A stretch of DNA of 44,780 bases, taken from assembly GCF_027533505.1 (NCBI RefSeq), contig NZ_JAPZUB010000022.1:1-44780 (forward strand), given 5' to 3'. Position numbers and translations under genes: made by a program. The stretch's first letter is position 1; the number at the start of each line of letters is the position of its first letter. The notes under the pieces were generated by a model, which worked only from the letters and a program-made list of their open reading frames with translations, did not search any database and was not told the DNA's origin. Shown here in pieces: positions 42,501 to 44,780 of the stretch. The DNA is from Flavobacterium sp. (GTDB lineage: Bacteria; Bacteroidota; Bacteroidia; Flavobacteriales; Flavobacteriaceae).

Positions 42501-44780
42501 GATGGTGCCACAGTAATTGGAAATACACCAAGTATCGCGGTATGTCCAACTTCTACAAAAACCTACACGGCACAAGTTCGATATAATGTATGTGGTACCG
42601 TTCGTACGGTGACTAAACCGATTACAATTGAAGTTAGTCCCGATGATACACAGCCAGCCCAAGCCATTGAGAACTGTTTACCCAACAATGTTTTCAATTT
42701 AACCTCAAATGAGCCAACGGTGTTAGGTCCGTTAGTGGGAACGGGTGATTATGAAGTGTATTATTACACCAATCAATCGGATGCTGAAAATTTAGCAGCG
42801 AATTCGATTGCTAACCCTTCCGCTTATGTATTGAGTTCTGGAACGAGTCAAACCATTTATATGAGTTTGTACAACATTTTTACGGGCTGTATTCGCATTC
42901 GTCCGTTTAATATTTCTATGATTGATTGTTCGGTTTGTCCAACAATAACTAATCCTTCCGCTACTCAAGTATTGTGTTTGGGCGCCGATGTTGATCCGTT
43001 ATCGGTTTCCACGACTTTTACCGGCACCGATGCGATTACCTTTGTTTATTTTACTACGCCTCAAGTAGGAAGCAATATGTATAATGGAGGAACCGTATTA
43101 GGTAGTGCAACACCCAATGCTTCCAATGTAGCGACCTATAACCCAGGGGTATTAGGAACTGCAGGTTCTTTGCCTAATGTGTTGGGAACCTATTATGTTT
43201 ATGCTATTGCCAATCCTACACCTAGCAATCCTACTTGTCGAGTGTTTGGATTTATTGAAGTGCAAGTCACCTCTAATTCTTCTGTACAATTGACCAGTTT
43301 ACCTGCGACTTCAAATCAAGCGGTGTGTGTAAATCAATCCATTGATCCAATTACGTACACCTTTGGAGGTACTGCCACAGGTGCAATAGTTACCGGACTA
43401 CCGCCTGGTGTTAATTTTAATGTTACAGGGAATGTTGTAACTATTTCTGGAACCCCTACAACACTTGTTGGTTCTCCATTCAATTACGTTTTAACAACAA
43501 CGGGTAGTACCTGTGGTGCACCTACAGCTTCAGGTTCAATAACTGTTGCCAATCCAGCATTTTTAGTTTTGACAACACCCTTAAGTTCAACATCGCAAAC
43601 TCTATGTGATGGTGATTCCTTAGCAACAATTCAGTATACATTTGGCGGTACTGCATTAAGTGCTGTGGTCACCGGTTTACCCGCTGGAGTTACAGCTAGT
43701 GTTAGTGGAAATACTGTTACAATAAGTGGAAATCCAACTTCAGCAACAACGGCAACTTTCACTTATACAGTGACAACTACAGGCGGAAGCTGCGGAAGTC
43801 AATCGTTAACAGGAACGATTACTGTTAATCCAGTAACTACCTTAAATTTAACATCAGCTGCTGGAACGGATAATCAAACGGTTTGTGTGAATTCACCAAT
43901 TACACCGATTGTATACACTTTCGGGGGTTCTGCTACTGGAATTGTAATTAGTGGTTTACCTGCGGGGTTGATTCAAACGGTTTCTGGAAATACCGTAACC
44001 ATCAGTGGCTCACCATCGACAATTACTGGTTCACCCTTTACAATTTCGGTGCAAACGTCAGGAGGAAATTGTGGAACACCTTCTTTGACGGCAACTTTAA
44101 CAGTACAACCTCAAGCAACACTTGTTTTAACTTCTGCTGCAGCGACTACTAACCAAACCTTGTGTGTGAATACCCCAATTACGGATATAGTTTATACTTT
44201 TGGAGGAACCGCAACTGGTGTAAACGTTGTAGGTCTACCCCCTGGATTGAATGTTCAAGTGGTAGGTAATGTCGCAACCATTTCAGGAACTCCTACCAAT
44301 AATGCAGGATCTCCGTTTAACTATACCATCTCAACCACTGGAGGAAATTGTGGTGCACCTTCATTGACTGGAACAATAACAGTTAACATTGGCGCTACTC
44401 TTGTATTAAGTTCAACCCCCTTTTTAGCTAATCAAACGGTTTGTATTAATGAACCCATCACCAATATCGTGTATACTTTTGGTGGATCGGCAACAGGAGC
44501 GACCGTTACTGGTCTTCCTTCAGGAGTTATTTCCTCGATTTCAGGGAATTCAGTTATTATAAGTGGAACTCCAAGTGTTTTAGCCGGTTCTCCGTATACA
44601 TTTAACGTGGCAACTAGTGGCGGAACTTGTGGCGCTCCTACCTTGACGGGAACGATTACGGTACAACCGTTGGCTACCTTAGCGCTTACTTCAGCGCCTG
44701 CTACTGCGGCACAAACGGTGTGTGAAAACGGTGCGATTAACGCTATTACGTATACGTTCGGCGGAACAGCTACGGGTGCT
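39597..44780 (+). CDS. Giant secreted adhesin-like protein, 3' end beyond the window
   Basis: At least 1728 codons, open to the right edge. A signal peptide (MKLFTLKLFFITLFVNQLNAQ) precedes LLVNGDFESG, the first of two carbohydrate-binding-like jelly-roll modules. The second starts near residue 357 (NLIFNGDFSQG). Between them, near 218-285, is a SprB-type repeat (LPVGTYTVSVTDTAGN). An Ig/PKD-like stretch follows, then a ~240-residue region near 715-960 with LYEGTNVIDVHVTRR and GLHNATGTQAI..PGRNTG that resembles nidogen-like domains of Bacteroidetes surface proteins. From residue ~1228 there are tandem 93-residue Ig-like repeats. This architecture fits T9SS-exported adhesins; the expected C-terminal sorting domain would be outside the window. 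Confidence 0.88.
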   Translation, partial: MKLFTLKLFFITLFVNQLNAQNLLVNGDFESGGAGIGFNINATGYTFVAAPTGTTSAGNYAIATNPQPYNTANFISTGDHTSGTGNMMWFDGSSDGGNPSFWKAGNTGGGVCGLVVGATYTFRYWVRSISPNVTGPATQADIRVVFNNATVTSSPASTLAPLTTAGWEERVYTFTPTNSCVNIELRNFNTSFVGNDFAIDDLAVLPPPQPLGVRFSTVSPLCASPATGSIALYGIGGTAPYTNFTVTGPVTQNNATGIFPNLPVGTYTVSVTDTAGNTASQSNVTIVPALNPLIVSPNTSICSGGNTTLSVNGGTTYTWTASPADPSLTTPTSATPVVSPTATTTYTVTSPANVTRNLIFNGDFSQGNVGFSTDYAFLPVNTNLTQKIYGIVANPNTWFTAFTNCPDHTTGSGNMMVVDGSTSNGGTDVVWRQQVPVTTGSVYTFSYWVQSVALLNYATLQVRINGVALGVAQAPSTIACGNWTQVTYTWNSAASTVADISIINTNTASSGNDFALDDIAFTTNVTCNATQSVTVTVSTLSITVPSNQTYCTGATVPAQVFTSSQPGATFSWTNSNPNLTIGGAGSGNIASFTASNNTTIPQTATITVTGSLSGCADVTSSYTITVNPRPEVMVNNVVKCLGDTSPAVITATPSFPGTYTYTWSVPTGVPAPGNVASFNTTIPGNYSVTITNTLSGCSATAPFPGVFSIVTDCCTNDFDVTATDQLLCNDTSCSVLNASFLDIKDTTSYTVSSIPFAPENPLGVLATALCTSDDRFSDPVNIPFNFSFYGQCYNQFQVGTNTFLTFLVDPTRLCATGLGSGWAFTQAIPSAAMNPFWRNSIYFPMQDTNPAVPSNPAVQINYIVDGIAPCRKLIVNVRNMPLYSCGTAQGLQESQLVLYEGTNVIDVHVTRRTVCANWNSGNAVLGLHNATGTQAITPPGRNTGTWVANNESWRFTPSGNSLTTIQWLDGATVIGNTPSIAVCPTSTKTYTAQVRYNVCGTVRTVTKPITIEVSPDDTQPAQAIENCLPNNVFNLTSNEPTVLGPLVGTGDYEVYYYTNQSDAENLAANSIANPSAYVLSSGTSQTIYMSLYNIFTGCIRIRPFNISMIDCSVCPTITNPSATQVLCLGADVDPLSVSTTFTGTDAITFVYFTTPQVGSNMYNGGTVLGSATPNASNVATYNPGVLGTAGSLPNVLGTYYVYAIANPTPSNPTCRVFGFIEVQVTSNSSVQLTSLPATSNQAVCVNQSIDPITYTFGGTATGAIVTGLPPGVNFNVTGNVVTISGTPTTLVGSPFNYVLTTTGSTCGAPTASGSITVANPAFLVLTTPLSSTSQTLCDGDSLATIQYTFGGTALSAVVTGLPAGVTASVSGNTVTISGNPTSATTATFTYTVTTTGGSCGSQSLTGTITVNPVTTLNLTSAAGTDNQTVCVNSPITPIVYTFGGSATGIVISGLPAGLIQTVSGNTVTISGSPSTITGSPFTISVQTSGGNCGTPSLTATLTVQPQATLVLTSAAATTNQTLCVNTPITDIVYTFGGTATGVNVVGLPPGLNVQVVGNVATISGTPTNNAGSPFNYTISTTGGNCGAPSLTGTITVNIGATLVLSSTPFLANQTVCINEPITNIVYTFGGSATGATVTGLPSGVISSISGNSVIISGTPSVLAGSPYTFNVATSGGTCGAPTLTGTITVQPLATLALTSAPATAAQTVCENGAINAITYTFGGTATGA
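43278..44780 (+). repeat. Tandem 279-nt (93-residue) Ig-like repeats in the adhesin gene
   Basis: The same Leu (mostly of an L-T-S/T triplet) recurs at 43290, 43569, 43848, 44127, 44406 and 44685, exactly 279 nt apart with no insertion or deletion. Each unit has NQTVCVN, YTFGGTATG, GLPxGV, SGNxVTISGTP, TTGGxCGxPSLTGTITV. The sixth unit is cut by the window end. Confidence 0.95.

Noticed and set aside
39953..42662. Minus-strand open frames inside the adhesin gene
   Set aside because: They are shadows of the continuous plus-strand frame, which has a signal peptide, known modules and regular repeats.

Overview
This window is chromosomal DNA from a member of the Bacteroidetes, most likely a Flavobacteriaceae species related to Flavobacterium. 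The evidence is a fused SecD-SecF protein, a GyrB of about 646 residues, a secreted protein ending in a type IX secretion (type B, gliding-motility) sorting domain, a giant SprB-like adhesin, and several upstream regions with the Bacteroidetes promoter pattern (TTG near -33, TAnnTTTG near -7) rather than Shine-Dalgarno-centred initiation. Species-level identity cannot be read from the sequence alone.

Layout. (1) 161-6653, all minus strand: a bifunctional ppGpp synthetase/hydrolase with its own promoter and terminator, and upstream of it a tight run of a type IX-secreted protein, a SpoU/TrmH rRNA methyltransferase and a secreted serine hydrolase. (2) 6763-17664: a surface-polysaccharide locus. 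It holds a FemAB/GNAT-like acyltransferase, a sugar aminotransferase and a Wzx-type flippase (plus). A minus-strand cassette of glycosyltransferase, GT-C glycosyltransferase, UbiA-type prenyltransferase and HAD phosphatase follows. A plus-strand trio of GT4, FdtA/QdtA-type sugar ketoisomerase and GT4 comes next, then a minus-strand GT2 joined to an FtsE-like ABC ATPase. Genes overlap head-to-tail and, twice, tail-to-tail. (3) 18348-18877: a gene-free interval with phased 10-nt repeats and a large inverted array of 11-nt repeats. (4) 18878-25928: a 1004-residue TPR protein paired with an outer-membrane beta-barrel, a GreA/B-related small protein, and an unrecognised 578-residue exported protein. 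(5) 26114-26843: a REP-associated tyrosine transposase (RAYT) module with a perfect 28-nt palindrome, an 11-nt tandem array and the transposase gene, which itself carries a copy of the palindrome. (6) 27531-35744: housekeeping genes asnB, gyrB, mdh and secDF, each followed by a hairpin terminator. (7) 36039-39441, minus: folE-cysS-yidD-lgt. (8) 39597 to the right edge: the first 1728 codons of a giant secreted adhesin, ending in 93-residue tandem repeats.

How the genes may work together. The aminotransferase and ketoisomerase fit synthesis of a dTDP-3-amino-3,6-dideoxyhexose. The UbiA-HAD-GT-C cassette resembles the polyprenyl-phosphoryl-pentose (DPR/DPA) route of mycobacteria and suggests lipid-linked ribofuranose (or a related pentose) is made and used at this locus. 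The TPR and barrel pair looks like an envelope complex of unknown function. SecDF, YidD and Lgt serve protein export and lipoprotein maturation. The most unusual items are the UbiA-HAD-GT-C cassette, the 4+4 inverted 11-mer array, the RAYT module with an in-gene palindrome copy, and a terminator-like hairpin abutting the Gre-like gene.
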